From: an uncultured Flavobacteriaceae bacterium
GTDB lineage: Bacteria; Bacteroidota; Bacteroidia; Flavobacteriales; Flavobacteriaceae
Reading direction: 5' to 3'
Length of the DNA stretch: 64,000 nucleotides
NCBI GenBank assembly: GCA_905181615.1
Contig: CAJIYH010000001.1
Coordinates: 1 to 64,000, forward strand
A program made the position numbers and the translations under genes. This document shows, piece after piece, positions 7,683 through 16,598 of this stretch. The notes below the pieces were generated by a model that saw only the letters and a list, made by a program, of their open reading frames with translations, was not told the DNA's origin and searched no databases. How positions within the stretch are numbered: position 1 is the stretch's first letter; each line of letters begins with the position of its first letter.

Positions 7683-7743
7683 GTATTAATCTCCCGTCAA
7701 TTTAGTTATATTAGTATGTATTACCGGTAATTAAAGGAAAAAA

Positions 7744-9462
7744 ATGAACCAAATAACTGATTTTCAACAATTCGAAAACATGCATGAAGAGCAGCTTCCT
7801 GTTCCAAACCATAAATTACACAATTGGACTCATTTTGCGGGCTTGTATGCAGCAGAACATGTCGCAGCTACAGAGTTTGTCATTGGAGCAACTTTTGTTG
7901 CTTTAGGCGCAAAGACAATGGACATTATTCTTGGCTTGCTCATTGGAAATGTCTTAGCCGTTTTAAGCTGGACTTTGATAACAAGTCCAATTGCTGTTGA
8001 AACCCGTCTAAGTCTGTACACTTATCTCAATAAAATTGCTGGTGATTCGATGTCCAAATTATATAACTGGGCCAATATCCTGATATTCACAGTCATCTCT
8101 GCTGCAATGGTTACCGTATCTTCTACTGCTGTTCGATTTGCCTTTGGAATTCCTGCACAGCTCGATTGGTATCCAACGAATTTGTGGTTTGTATTAATTG
8201 TTCTACTCGTAGGAATATTTGTTGTGTTTGTAGCCCTATATGGTTTCAAAGCAGTCTCAGACTTTTCGGGCATTTGTGCCCCTTGGTTATTCACTATGTT
8301 TGCCAGTGGGGCAATTGTTTTAATGCCAGCACTTTCTTTAGATGTTTTAGGGTTCACTCTTCCAGGTAGCTGGGCAGATTTTGTTGATATCGGAAATCAG
8401 TCTATTTGGACAGGTGTAAACAGTGACGGCAAACCCGGAATCGGATTAGTCGAAGTCATCGGTTTTGGATGGGCAGCAAATACGATTACTCATTTTGGTT
8501 TAATTGATATGGCTTTGTTGCGTTTTGCCAAGAAAAAACACTACGGTCTTGCAACCAGTACTGGGATGCTTTTTGGACATTATATTGCTTGGATTGCTGC
8601 CGGAATCATGGGCGCTGGTACCGCTGTGATTTTAGGAGAATCAATTGTACAACTCGATCCAGGCGATGTTGCTTACTATGCTCTTGGATGGTCTGGTTTT
8701 GTTATTGTTATTGTGGCTGGTTGGACAACCGCTATCACCAATTTATATAGAGCAGGGTTAGCTGCACAAGCAATCTACATCAATCATTCGCTGAGAAAAA
8801 CAACTATGATTGTTGGAGTAGCCATGATCATTGTTGCTTGTTTCCCTTTTGTATTTTCACAAATATTACCGCTGTTGACCTACGCAGGCCTGTTAGTTGT
8901 TCCTGTTGGAGCAATTGTATTCACTGAACACCAAATTTTTCCTAAAATTGGCTACACCCGTTATTGGTCGAAATTCCAAGAATACAAAAATAGTTCTCCA
9001 GCCGTTTTGTCTTGGATTATTGGCCTCATTTTCGGCTTTGGTCTCAATGCACTTGACGTCATGTCTTTCTATTACCTATTCATTCCAACTTGGTTTTTCA
9101 CAATATTGGTTTACACCTTCTTGGCGGGTAAATATGGTGCCAATAAAAAATATCCAGAAGATGAAAAGAAGGAAGATGCATATAATAAAGCGATCGTAAA
9201 GTATCACGAAAAGTTGGAGGAAGAAGAACCAGAAACAGTGCAAGATGTCTCGATATTTACAAAAGCCTTGAAGCTTGTTTCACATGGCGTTCTCGGATTA
9301 ACGCTGTTTTTAGCTATAAAAACATTGGTAGCAAGTCCAGATGAAGCAGCCTATATTTCCAATAGAGCGGTTTTTTATCAAATTGGTTTTGCCTGTACCC
9401 TAATATATTTCATTGCAGCCTATTGGGCGATGCAGAGACGCAAGTCATTAAATAACGGATAA
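7744..9462 (+). CDS. NCS1-type (purine-cytosine permease-like) transporter
   Basis: 572 residues with 12 likely membrane helices and a soluble C-terminal stretch (about 455-520) that is glutamate and lysine rich. The N-terminal part (HNWTHFAGLYAAEHVAATEF) and the helix 1-2 pattern (GATFVALGAKTMDIILGLLIG) follow the nucleobase:cation symporter-1 fold. A good purine-rich site (AAAGGAAAAAA) stands before the ATG. It ends 6 bp before the mannitol dehydrogenase gene and must be co-transcribed with it, so the likely cargo is a polyol rather than a nucleobase; that substrate is inference from context. The promoter region lies between block C and the start. Confidence 0.8.
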   Translation: MNQITDFQQFENMHEEQLPVPNHKLHNWTHFAGLYAAEHVAATEFVIGATFVALGAKTMDIILGLLIGNVLAVLSWTLITSPIAVETRLSLYTYLNKIAGDSMSKLYNWANILIFTVISAAMVTVSSTAVRFAFGIPAQLDWYPTNLWFVLIVLLVGIFVVFVALYGFKAVSDFSGICAPWLFTMFASGAIVLMPALSLDVLGFTLPGSWADFVDIGNQSIWTGVNSDGKPGIGLVEVIGFGWAANTITHFGLIDMALLRFAKKKHYGLATSTGMLFGHYIAWIAAGIMGAGTAVILGESIVQLDPGDVAYYALGWSGFVIVIVAGWTTAITNLYRAGLAAQAIYINHSLRKTTMIVGVAMIIVACFPFVFSQILPLLTYAGLLVVPVGAIVFTEHQIFPKIGYTRYWSKFQEYKNSSPAVLSWIIGLIFGFGLNALDVMSFYYLFIPTWFFTILVYTFLAGKYGANKKYPEDEKKEDAYNKAIVKYHEKLEEEEPETVQDVSIFTKALKLVSHGVLGLTLFLAIKTLVASPDEAAYISNRAVFYQIGFACTLIYFIAAYWAMQRRKSLNNG

Positions 9463-9468
9463 GATACA

Positions 9469-10971
9469 ATGAGTACAATTCAATTAAAACAGCAAAACAT
9501 AAACTCCATTGCGTCCCAACTTCCTTGCCCAACCTATGAAAGGGATTTGGTCAAGTCAGGCATCGTTCATATAGGAGTTGGTGGGTTTCATCGATCACAT
9601 CAGGCTTATTATATCCATCAATTACTTGGAGATGCTCAAAATTCTGAATGGGGAATCTGTGGTATCGGTTTACGAGAAGGGGACAGGAATATTGCTACTG
9701 TATTAGAGCAACAAGATTGCCTCTATACTCTCATTACACAGCATCCGGAAGGAAACGAAACCTGTGAAGTTATAGGATCTATAGTAGATTATATTTTCGC
9801 TTTTGAAACACCCGATTTGGCGATTGATCGCATGGCGCATGCTGACACCAAAATTGTTTCATTAACTATTACAGAAGGAGGTTATAATTTCAATCCGAAT
9901 ACCGGTGCATTTGATTTTGATAATCCCGATATTCAACATGATCTTCAATACCCAAATAATCCAAAAACGGTTTTTGGTTACTTGGCTGCAGCATTAGATA
10001 AACGACGAAACAACGGTTTAGTTGCATTCACTATTTTATCATGCGACAATATTCAACACAATGGAGCTGTAACGCGTTCAATGATCTTGTCTTTTGTTAA
10101 GAAAAAAAATCCATCCCTTTACAATTGGATAAAAAATGAAGTTCGTTTTCCAAACTCTATGGTAGACAGAATAACACCTGTTACTCCACAATCGTCAATT
10201 GATTTCTTAAACACTAAACATCAACTAAAAGACGCTTGGCCGATTGTTTGCGAACCCTATATTCAATGGGTAATCGAAGATAATTTTTCGAACGGGAGAC
10301 CTCCTCTCGAAAAACTTGGAGTTCAATTTGTCCCAGATGTTACCCCTTACGAAAAAATGAAGATTCGTTTGTTGAATGCAGGGCATTCCGTTTTGGGAAT
10401 TCCAGGAGCCATACATGGTCATGACACCATCAATGCTTGTATGGAAGACAAAATTTTCGCTACATTCATGAGACAATTTATGGACAATGAAGTTACTCCC
10501 CAATTAGGCGAAATTGAAGGAATTGACTTAACAGATTATAAAAATAGTTTAGAAAAAAGATTTGCCAATCCCAATATAAAAGATGGTGTACGAAGAATCT
10601 GTTCTGAAAGTTCTGCAAAATTATCTAAATTCTTGATTCCAACTATACTCGAAAATTTAGCTACTGAAGGGAGTATACGCTATGGGACATTTATTTTGGC
10701 AGCATGGTGTTACTATAGCGACAAACGTATGGATATAAACCATAATGAAATTGACATAATTGATGAACGAAAAGAAGAACTTCATCGTAACGCAAAACAG
10801 TCTGAACAAAATCGTCTTAGCTTTTTAAGAATACCCGATATTTTTGGCAACCTGCTCGATAACAAACGATTTGTAAAAGAGTACTCCAAAATGATTGAGG
10901 CAATTTATAAAGAGCCCAACATCCATAAGCTTATGAAATTAATTAATCAAGACAATCATTTGGTGGACTAA
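9469..10971 (+). CDS. mtlK: Mannitol 2-dehydrogenase
   Basis: 500 residues, close to the usual 490-500 of polyol-specific long-chain dehydrogenases. It has the nucleotide-binding start GIVHIGVGGFHRSHQAYY, the core segments EGGYNF and LSCDNIQHNGAVTR, and the family signature KMKIRLLNAGH (lysine, asparagine and histidine of the catalytic site). It should oxidise D-mannitol (or D-arabinitol) to the ketose with NAD+. Related fructuronate and mannonate oxidoreductases share the fold, but the N-terminal and central sequence fits mannitol 2-dehydrogenase better. Forms an operon with the permease; no ketose kinase is present in the window. Confidence 0.85.
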   Translation: MSTIQLKQQNINSIASQLPCPTYERDLVKSGIVHIGVGGFHRSHQAYYIHQLLGDAQNSEWGICGIGLREGDRNIATVLEQQDCLYTLITQHPEGNETCEVIGSIVDYIFAFETPDLAIDRMAHADTKIVSLTITEGGYNFNPNTGAFDFDNPDIQHDLQYPNNPKTVFGYLAAALDKRRNNGLVAFTILSCDNIQHNGAVTRSMILSFVKKKNPSLYNWIKNEVRFPNSMVDRITPVTPQSSIDFLNTKHQLKDAWPIVCEPYIQWVIEDNFSNGRPPLEKLGVQFVPDVTPYEKMKIRLLNAGHSVLGIPGAIHGHDTINACMEDKIFATFMRQFMDNEVTPQLGEIEGIDLTDYKNSLEKRFANPNIKDGVRRICSESSAKLSKFLIPTILENLATEGSIRYGTFILAAWCYYSDKRMDINHNEIDIIDERKEELHRNAKQSEQNRLSFLRIPDIFGNLLDNKRFVKEYSKMIEAIYKEPNIHKLMKLINQDNHLVD

Positions 10972-11485
10972 AAAACCTCAAGAAGCTAAGCTGTTCACTT
11001 CCACCCAATCACGAATAAGATGATTCACTGGTCACAAACCTGGGAAAAAGCTCAAGATAAACACCTATTAAGAGTTGAAGCGATATAAAAAGCTAAAAGT
11101 TTCCAACCATTCATTGATTTCTAAACATGGGGAGGGGTTTTTAGAATCGTTTTCAGATTAGACACTAGTTCTTGTATCTAGTATATAACCCCAAACTTCT
11201 GTATTTAAGACACTACATACATTGCACCTCAAATATCCTATCTAATGTAATGACAGAAAGAGTATTATAGATTTATAAAGTAGGAGGTTTTCCTTAGGGC
11301 TTAACTGGCATAGAGGGGTGTAATCCAAACTCTCATGGTCAGAGGCGTTTTCTTTTAAACCACAGGCATATCTTCTTCGGTAAATCTAGTTTGATAAAAA
11401 ACTTGTTTTTTGGTCGTTTTTGGTCGTTTTTGAGTGTTTTTTGATCATTTTTTAGTGATTTTATACATTTTTCGTGTTTTTTAGA
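10972..11485. other. Intergenic region with tail block C and no gene
   Basis: No supported reading frame. It contains block C copy 4 (11357-11390) and most of curved block D copy 1. The first 100 bp after the mannitol dehydrogenase gene show no strong terminator. Confidence 0.4.
11357..11390. repeat. Tail block C, copy 4
   Basis: AACCACAGGCATATCTTC, then TTCGGTAAATCTAG; preceded by a GGCGTTTTCTTTT stretch like that before copies at 22366 and 23720. Confidence 0.65.
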
Positions 11486-11488
11486 TTA
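11397..11488. repeat. Phased T-tract block D, copy 1 (predicted curved DNA)
   Basis: Eight T-runs of 4-6 bases centred near 11408.5, 11419, 11429, 11439.5, 11450.5, 11460.5, 11470 and 11479.5, so spacings are 9.5-11 bp, close to one helical turn. Such phasing gives intrinsic bending. The block ends exactly at the stop codon of the HTH gene on the minus strand. Confidence 0.8.
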
Positions 11489-11734
11489 TAAAACAGCAAA
11501 AAAATATTTAACACTAGTTTCTAAACCAAAACTTAACTTTTCAAGCTCCGTTACTCTGAAATTATGTTTTCCTTTCTCCATTTTTTTTATCATATGCTCA
11601 GATAAATGACACCTAACTGCAAGATCTATTTGGGATATATTTAGATACTCTCTTCTTTCAGTTATTATTCTGGCTAACTGCTCAGGGAGTATTGATTTAA
11701 AATATTCAGAGGTATAAAGTGAAATCATACTCAA
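11486..11734 (-). CDS. XRE-family helix-turn-helix regulator
   Basis: 82 residues. The centre has the lambda-repressor-like helix-turn-helix (LARIITERREYLNISQIDLA, then LSEHMIKKMEKGKHN) of XRE proteins. There is no effector domain, as in many phage and toxin-antitoxin regulators. It is a lone gene between blocks D and E; in the second D-E pair (18745-18951) the two blocks adjoin and this gene is missing. It may bind nearby palindromes, but the target cannot be named. Confidence 0.75.
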   Translation of the reverse strand: MSMISLYTSEYFKSILPEQLARIITERREYLNISQIDLAVRCHLSEHMIKKMEKGKHNFRVTELEKLSFGLETSVKYFFAVL

Positions 11735-12074
11735 ATTTAAATTCTATTTCAATTATTGAATTATTTATTGAGAATCTTTTATAAACAACTATGCTAATAA
11801 GATTAATGTTTAATTAACTAATAGCTGTTAACATAGCTTAGTATATATGATCAAAGGCTCACCTTGTGTATATAAATTCATAACCGTATTAAAAAAGTTT
11901 CATCATCTGTAATTTCTGTATAATTGTGGTCAAAAGGTGAACATTTAAGAAACTAATTTAATTAATAAATTTCAGTAAGGTTTTATTAGTAAGCCACAGC
12001 GCTAAACCCTGATTTTACTAAGGTTACATGGGTTGTGATCCCCCCCTTTTGTTTGGGGGTATATAAAAAAGTTT
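11735..12074. other. Promoter-side region of the HTH gene
   Basis: AT-rich sequence with no gene; it carries block E at 11968-12062 and should hold the HTH promoter on the minus strand. Confidence 0.35.
11968..12062. repeat. Block E, copy 1, with C-run/G-run hairpin
   Basis: TTCAGTAAGGTTTTATTAG, AAGCCACAGCGCTAAACC, CTGATTTTACTAAGG and then a hairpin with arms GATCCCCCC and GGGGGT around TTTTGTTT. Second copy at 18862-18951. Confidence 0.8.
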
Positions 12075-12215
12075 CAGGGACATGTTAATGCTTATAACAA
12101 CAGAGGGGTTGCTAAAGAAAATTTAGGGGATTTAAATGGTGCTTGTGCTGATTGGAAAAAGGCAGCTGCAGGAGATAAAGACGCAGCTCAATGGGTCAGA
12201 GACCAATGCAACTAA
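12075..12215 (+). pseudogene. TPR protein C-terminal remnant
   Basis: 47 codons (HVNAYNNRGVAKENLGDL ... DWKKAAAGDKDAAQWV ... DQCN) matching the end of the gene at 2243-2864 with a few differences. It starts abruptly 12 bp after block E. It is the leading edge of the second 1.36-kb direct repeat. Confidence 0.7.
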
Positions 12216-12312
12216 ATAACAGGCATATCCTCCTAAGTAAATTCAGGTATTTATAATACACTTTTACCTTTGTTGAAACAGATGAGGTTGAAGACTTGCC
12301 TTTGTTTGTAGA

Positions 12313-12370
12313 ATGAAAACAAGCTTTAAAAACAGTTTTGTATATTAGTTGCAAACAACAACATATTATG
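12313..12370 (+). repeat. Leader repeat A, copy 5
   Basis: CTTTAAAAACAGTTTTGTAT with the same CAAACAACAACA spacer as copy 3, ending at the ATG at 12368. Confidence 0.75.
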
Positions 12371-12538
12371 AATTACAAAATTTTGATGTACACAACTGCT
12401 ACTCTAATTGTAGCAAACCTCCTGATTGGATTATTCACTAATTTTTGGGGCGACTCTAATAATCCTGATACCATCAACGGTATTTTAGGGGTGCTTCTAA
12501 TCCTTTTTGCCACACAAGTATTTTCCAAAAAGAAATAA
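12368..12538 (+). CDS. Small two-helix membrane protein, copy 2
   Basis: 56 residues, same as the protein at 3017 except for T/T instead of S/S near residues 8-11. Both copies keep an intact frame, leader and terminator block, so both may be expressed. The near-identity shows either recent duplication or gene conversion. Confidence 0.6.
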   Translation: MNYKILMYTTATLIVANLLIGLFTNFWGDSNNPDTINGILGVLLILFATQVFSKKK

Positions 12539-12597
12539 AAAACCCCCACCGAAAGCAACAGCTAAAGTGAGGGCTACAAAGAATCAATACCACTTGT
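12537..12597. repeat. Terminator block B, copy 3
   Basis: CCCCCACC and GTGAGGG arms; differs from copy 2 by a 2-bp insertion (AAAGTGAGGG), and like it stops at CCACTTG. Confidence 0.75.
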
Positions 12598-12812
12598 ATT
12601 AAAAGTTGTCATTGATAAATAAATTTATGGACATGATTATAAAGTTCCACTAAACAAAAACTTTGGTGTGGATTATGTGAAATTTCTTATTAATCAGAAG
12701 TATAATAATTTATCTCAATAGCGTGCAAAACGAACTTGTTCAATATGTTGAATTTTTTTTAATCTTATTATTTATGTATATTACTAATTAACAATAATTA
12801 AACTACTGTATT

Positions 12813-13322
12813 ATGAAAAAATTTATTTTATTAATTTCTGTTACCCTTGTAATATTTTCTTGTTCAAACACACAGGATATGACGCTTTACAAAGTGAATC
12901 TGGAGGTCGCAAAAAAATACATTTCAACTTATGAGTCACCAACAGATTTTGAGCTATTCAATGCGATGACTGCCGAAAATATTGAGCACCAATCTCCAAT
13001 GTATGGAGCTGGAAAAGTTGGATATGAAGAGGTTTTAGCTCAGGGAGAGTTTTATATGAATGGTTTTGAAAATGTTTCGTTCAAAGCAGATGCTTGGTTG
13101 CCTGGAGTTAATGAGGAAACTTTATTAGTTGATGGAAGCGTACGTGTTTATGGAACATGGTCTGGAAATAATATTGCTTCAGGAAAGGAGTTTTCAGTAG
13201 ACGCTTACCATTATTTTATGGTAGAAAACGGAAAGGTAGTTGCTTCAGGAGATTATTTTGATGCTACAGGAATGGTTATGGCTGTTCAGCCAGATGCTGC
13301 TGAGGAGTCTAGCGAGGAGTAA
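12813..13322 (+). CDS. NTF2-like (SnoaL-type) lipoprotein, copy 2
   Basis: 169 residues with the same lipobox (C17) and fold as the protein at 3460. Two conservative changes (Ser to Ala, Thr to Ala) with few silent changes indicate a young duplicate, still intact. The following terminator has one more mismatch than in copy 1. Confidence 0.7.
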   Translation: MKKFILLISVTLVIFSCSNTQDMTLYKVNLEVAKKYISTYESPTDFELFNAMTAENIEHQSPMYGAGKVGYEEVLAQGEFYMNGFENVSFKADAWLPGVNEETLLVDGSVRVYGTWSGNNIASGKEFSVDAYHYFMVENGKVVASGDYFDATGMVMAVQPDAAEESSEE

Positions 13323-13538
13323 AGAGTCTCTGCAAAAAATTGAATACAAAAACCTCTCCGATGGAGGGTTTTTTGTTTTGATGAAGGCTTATAAATTATA
13401 AACCCCTCTAAGAGTATTAAATCGAGGTTGGATAAAGGTTTTTGTGTTCAATACCGATAAGTTGTTTGCACTGTTTCTTACCTGAACATCAAAATTTAAC
13501 ATATTGGAGGCGCATCATTACCACTTGACCTTTATTTA

Positions 13539-13893
13539 TTCTGATAAAACAAAACCCTCTCTTCCACCTCGACACAGAAGTGTAAATGGAGAATACTCCA
13601 ATTCTGTTTCACCATACCTACCCAACATTAAAGGAAAGAATATGGGAGATTATTGGAATGAGGATTTAGTGAGAACTTCTGTTGCAAATCAAAAGTTAGA
13701 TATCGAAGGAGAACACTCTGCTCCTTTCCCTGAGGAAATAATAACTCTACCAATACTTCAAACCTCAAAAGAGTTTGAATTGGTGTTAGACCCTTTTATG
13801 GGTAGTGGAACTACTGGAAGAGTTTGTGATAAGTTAGCGAGGAGTTTTGTGGGATATGATTTGAAAAAAAATGTCCAAAAACAATATTTGTAA
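13539..13893 (+). pseudogene. DNA methyltransferase C-terminal fragment
   Basis: About 118 codons of an N4-cytosine/N6-adenine methyltransferase. The SAM-binding motif DPFMGSGTTGRV is present, with the upstream PFPEEI segment and the end FVGYDLKKN. The N-terminal half with the catalytic (D/N/S)PP(Y/W) motif is missing, so it cannot be active. The frame runs on into block B (from 13504), which makes a fused reading without meaning. Typical phage or mobile-element methyltransferase. Confidence 0.75.
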
Positions 13894-13921
13894 AAGTACT
13901 TTTGTAGAAGAATATTTAGTT

Positions 13922-14123
13922 TAATGATTCATCAGTGAAATAATCAACAATTGTAGAAAGAAATATTAAAGATAAAAATCTGTAATCCCACCATCCATAA
14001 AACACATAAGAACTAAAAAGAATCAATAGATTCTGATGTTTTAGGTATTTTGTTAAATACGAACCAGTATAAAACAAATACAACAGTGAGAAATAATAGA
14101 AATTCGATTGAGTTAAATAACAT
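13922..14123 (-). pseudogene. MBOAT-family N-terminal remnant
   Basis: Starts [20 protein letters not shown], the hallmark opening of membrane-bound O-acyltransferases of the AlgI type, then meets stops while still showing decayed pieces ([13 protein letters not shown]) of the next helix. Only about 60 of some 470 codons remain. Confidence 0.6.
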
Positions 14124-14234
14124 TATTTCAAAGATAAATAACCCGAAATAAATATGTAGTATCAAGAAATTAATCTTTCACAAAAATTATATTTTAAAAG
14201 TATAGATTTCATAATAGTTAATTTATTTAGTTGC

Positions 14235-14519
14235 TTAAATGTTGTGTTTTTGGGTGAATTTACAGTTTGAACATGTATAATCAATTGTTTTTTGAGGTGA
14301 GATAAAAGAAAAGATTATTACGATTACTCCAATGATCATCGACAATGGTATAATATAAACAAAAATCCCCATATCAACAGTTCCTCCATAAAAACCAGAC
14401 GCTCCAGGAATCATTCCAATAAAAATTGGGAGACCTAATAAAAGTATAAATCCACATCCAAGATTGGACCATCCTTTTTCATATGTAAATTGTTTACAAT
14501 TTGGACATTCGTATTTCAT
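14235..14519 (-). CDS. Membrane protein with two zinc-knuckle motifs
   Basis: 94 residues: CPNC at 5-8, two membrane segments (about 22-40 and 52-72), and CSNC at 83-86. The two CxxC pairs lie at opposite ends and could form one zinc ribbon on the cytosolic side of a helical hairpin. No named family; similar short zinc-ribbon membrane proteins are common in Flavobacteriaceae. It is in a run of minus-strand small genes (14235-17021). Confidence 0.6.
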   Translation of the reverse strand: MKYECPNCKQFTYEKGWSNLGCGFILLLGLPIFIGMIPGASGFYGGTVDMGIFVYIIPLSMIIGVIVIIFSFISPQKTIDYTCSNCKFTQKHNI

Positions 14520-14651
14520 TATTTAGTTTTTAATTATTATCTGTCTTTTAAAACGTGATCTTTAGAATATTTTAAGACTTTCATCCATCATACCCTATGT
14601 GAAAATAATTACAAACGAAAGAATTCACAATGGTTAAATTTTATTTGTTAA

Positions 14652-14897
14652 TTAATATTTATTATAATCATTATATCCTTTACAGAAACATGATTTATCA
14701 TCAACCCACTGTTTATCCATTTCCCAATAATAATTACAGTCAGCATACATATTGTTATTTTGACCCTCTTGCTTTCCTTTATTGTAACTCTTCATATCGT
14801 CACATTTTTTAGATTTAGACGACTTAGAATCGCTGCAAGAAATTACAATTATTCCTAATACTCCTATCAGAAATATTTTTTTAATTAATTTTATCAT
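14652..14897 (-). CDS. Small lipoprotein
   Basis: 81 residues from the ATG at 14897 (the upstream start at 14951 has no signal sequence). Lipobox ends at C22 (VISC). The mature part is polar, with four more cysteines (KCDDM, ADCNYYW, KSCFCKGY) that could form disulfides in the periplasm. No known domain. Confidence 0.6.
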   Translation of the reverse strand: MIKLIKKIFLIGVLGIIVISCSDSKSSKSKKCDDMKSYNKGKQEGQNNNMYADCNYYWEMDKQWVDDKSCFCKGYNDYNKY

Positions 14898-15259
14898 AAT
14901 AAAGTGTTTAACTGATTTACTCAAATATATAATATAGTTTTCAAGTTGCACAAACTTGCTATATAAAGCAAGTACTTTTATTTTATTTCATACATTCTCT
15001 TTTTCACAAACTTTAATTGTTAGTGAGGATAATTTAATTAACACACATATGTTTCATTAGAAAACGAAAGAATGCATCTGTTTTATAATAATGAATTTGT
15101 TCTTTCTAAAGATATTATTCCCTTATTAAAAACACCTTATATGTATTATGCTCATTCCACAATAATAATGAGAGATACTTTATTTCAAATCAATTTTAGG
15201 TAAAAAAGACTTGTTAAGACTGAAACTGATTTGATAGTTATTAAAAAATCATAGATTTA
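14898..15259. other. Intergenic region, one weak ORF
   Basis: A plus-strand frame of 43 codons (15072-15203, MHLFYNNEFVLSKDI...) is the only candidate and has no recognisable features. Otherwise AT-rich spacer. Confidence 0.25.
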
Positions 15260-15285
15260 AACTTCTGTTAAATCTAACATAAGTT
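15260..15285. repeat. 26-bp inverted repeat, copy 1
   Basis: Arms AACTTCTGTTA and TAACATAAGTT around AATC. It abuts a methyltransferase fragment, whose coding begins in the right arm. Confidence 0.7.
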
Positions 15286-15463
15286 ACATATCGAAGGAGA
15301 ACACCCAGCACCCTTCCCTAATGAAATAATCAGATTACCTATTCTTCAAACATCCAAAGAGTTTGAATTAGTTCTCGACCCTTTTATGGGAAGTGGAACT
15401 GTTGGAAGAGTTTGTGATAAGTTTGGGAGGAGTTTTGTGGGGTATGATTTGAAGTTATTTTAG
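15283..15463 (+). pseudogene. Second DNA methyltransferase C-terminal fragment
   Basis: Reads KLHIEGEHPAPFPNEIIRLP, then SAM motif DPFMGSGTVGRV, then FVGYDLKLF and stop. About 60 codons, diverged from the fragment at 13539 and shorter at its 5' end, where the inverted repeat stands. Confidence 0.7.
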
Positions 15464-15760
15464 AATTATATAGGTAGAATCCTTAAAAACTTTTTTACCA
15501 ATAATTTCAAAAAATTTTGATCCCTCTTCCTTTTGAGTTATTGAATGAATATATGTCATTTTAATTTTCATTGTATCTCCTACCATTTCTTGAATAGGAG
15601 CAATTACAGTATTTACTATTCCAGTTTCCGTATTACTATATGAACTTTTGTTGATAGTTGGAACGATGACATCTTCCCAGTTTATGAATGGTGGCAGGTA
15701 GATTAACGTAAACCAATTCTCCGGTAAATAAATTGAGGTAGGTTTTTGTAATGTTTGCAA
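15455..15760 (-). pseudogene. C-terminal part of a frameshifted lipoprotein gene
   Basis: Reading TSIYLPENWFTLIYLPPF ... GDTMKIKMTYIHSITQKEEG and so on to a stop at 15455. It continues the protein at 15745-16115 after a one-base shift near 15745. Together they would give about 215 residues. A diverged copy of the MTYIHSI..KEEGSKF segment lies just upstream of the gene's start (16116-16175), so an older tandem copy has been lost. Confidence 0.5.
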
Positions 15761-16115
15761 CAGTTTCTCCCTCTAATAACCACCAATATAGATTAGATTT
15801 CCAATTTACTTTTTTGGATTGAGGACCACTCCATAAATCCTCAATAGGATACTCATTTCTGAGTAATTTACCTGTAATTCGTTGAATGGTTTGATTTTTA
15901 CTTCTATCTAAGGTTAAGATGTAAAACCCATTTGAATCTTTAGAAAGTTGATAAGTTGGGTTATCATTTAATCCATCAAAAAATTCAATGGTAATTCCTT
16001 CTCCATTATCTGTTATAATATCATTTTTTGTACATGAAATAATAAAAAATATTGATGAGAATAATAACACCCAAACCGTGATTCTACAGATTGTAACCTT
16101 TCCAGACAACATCAC
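15636..16115 (-). CDS. Lipoprotein, N-terminal part of a frameshifted gene
   Basis: Lipobox ends at C28 (FIISC). The first about 120 residues (SKDSNGFYILTLDRSKNQ, RITGKLLRNEYPIEDLWSG) look like a folded exported domain of unknown family. After about residue 123 the frame appears to shift, and the remaining residues are probably not native. The true end is then at 15455. Confidence 0.5.
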   Translation of the reverse strand: MMLSGKVTICRITVWVLLFSSIFFIISCTKNDIITDNGEGITIEFFDGLNDNPTYQLSKDSNGFYILTLDRSKNQTIQRITGKLLRNEYPIEDLWSGPQSKKVNWKSNLYWWLLEGETVANITKTYLNLFTGELVYVNLPATIHKLGRCHRSNYQQKFI

Positions 16116-16183
16116 TGTATCAAAAATTTTGATCCTTCTTCTTTTTGAGCGATTGAGTGTATATATGTCATTGGAGTTTCTTT

Positions 16184-16513
16184 TTACTTTCTGAGTGTAA
16201 TTCTATTACCTCCAGCAGAAGTTACGAGTGTGTTCCCTGAAATATAACCTATTTTAACGTAACCACTACTGTCATAAACATCTGTTCCTTTGACTATTCC
16301 ACTGTCATATTCTGTATCACAGTATTGACATATTTTAGAAACACCTGACCAACGACTACCTGTAACGGTAATTTTAAATGTAAAACTACTTTCAATATAA
16401 ACATAAACTCCATTTATACTTATTGATGAATTAGAGGAATTAGATTTAGAATTATTGTTATCACATGACGTTAGAAAAAGAATGAATATCACTAATATAT
16501 ATTTTAAATTCAT
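16184..16513 (-). CDS. Small lipoprotein with serine/asparagine linker
   Basis: 109 residues from ATG at 16513. Lipobox ends at C17 (LTSC); a linker rich in N and S (DNNNSKSNSSNSS) precedes a beta-rich domain (GVYVYIESSFTFKITVTGSRW, IGYISGNTLVTSAGG) resembling small lipocalin-like or META-like domains that report on solute or stress. An internal CQYC pair is notable. An upstream start at 16588 gives no signal peptide. Confidence 0.6.
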   Translation of the reverse strand: MNLKYILVIFILFLTSCDNNNSKSNSSNSSISINGVYVYIESSFTFKITVTGSRWSGVSKICQYCDTEYDSGIVKGTDVYDSSGYVKIGYISGNTLVTSAGGNRITLRK

Positions 16514-16598
16514 GTATGAAGATTTAAAAATAAATAAGAAGTAATCAAAAGGGTTTTGAAATACACCCCTTTGATACATCCAAAACAAATATAATAAT

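Larger units (their letters stand above)
12128..13538 (+). repeat. 1.36-kb direct repeat, copy 2
   Basis: Second copy of 2773-4184. Its left edge lies inside the TPR remnant and its right edge inside block B, where the sequence switches from TTTATTTA into a methyltransferase fragment instead of leader A. Confidence 0.9.

Noticed and set aside
2773-13538. Composite transposon
   Set aside because: The 1.36-kb direct repeats carry no transposase and no terminal inverted repeats; homologous duplication fits better.
13504-13538. Start of a 129-residue protein at 13504
   Set aside because: These codons are only block B read through in frame; the methyltransferase homology begins after TTTATTTA.
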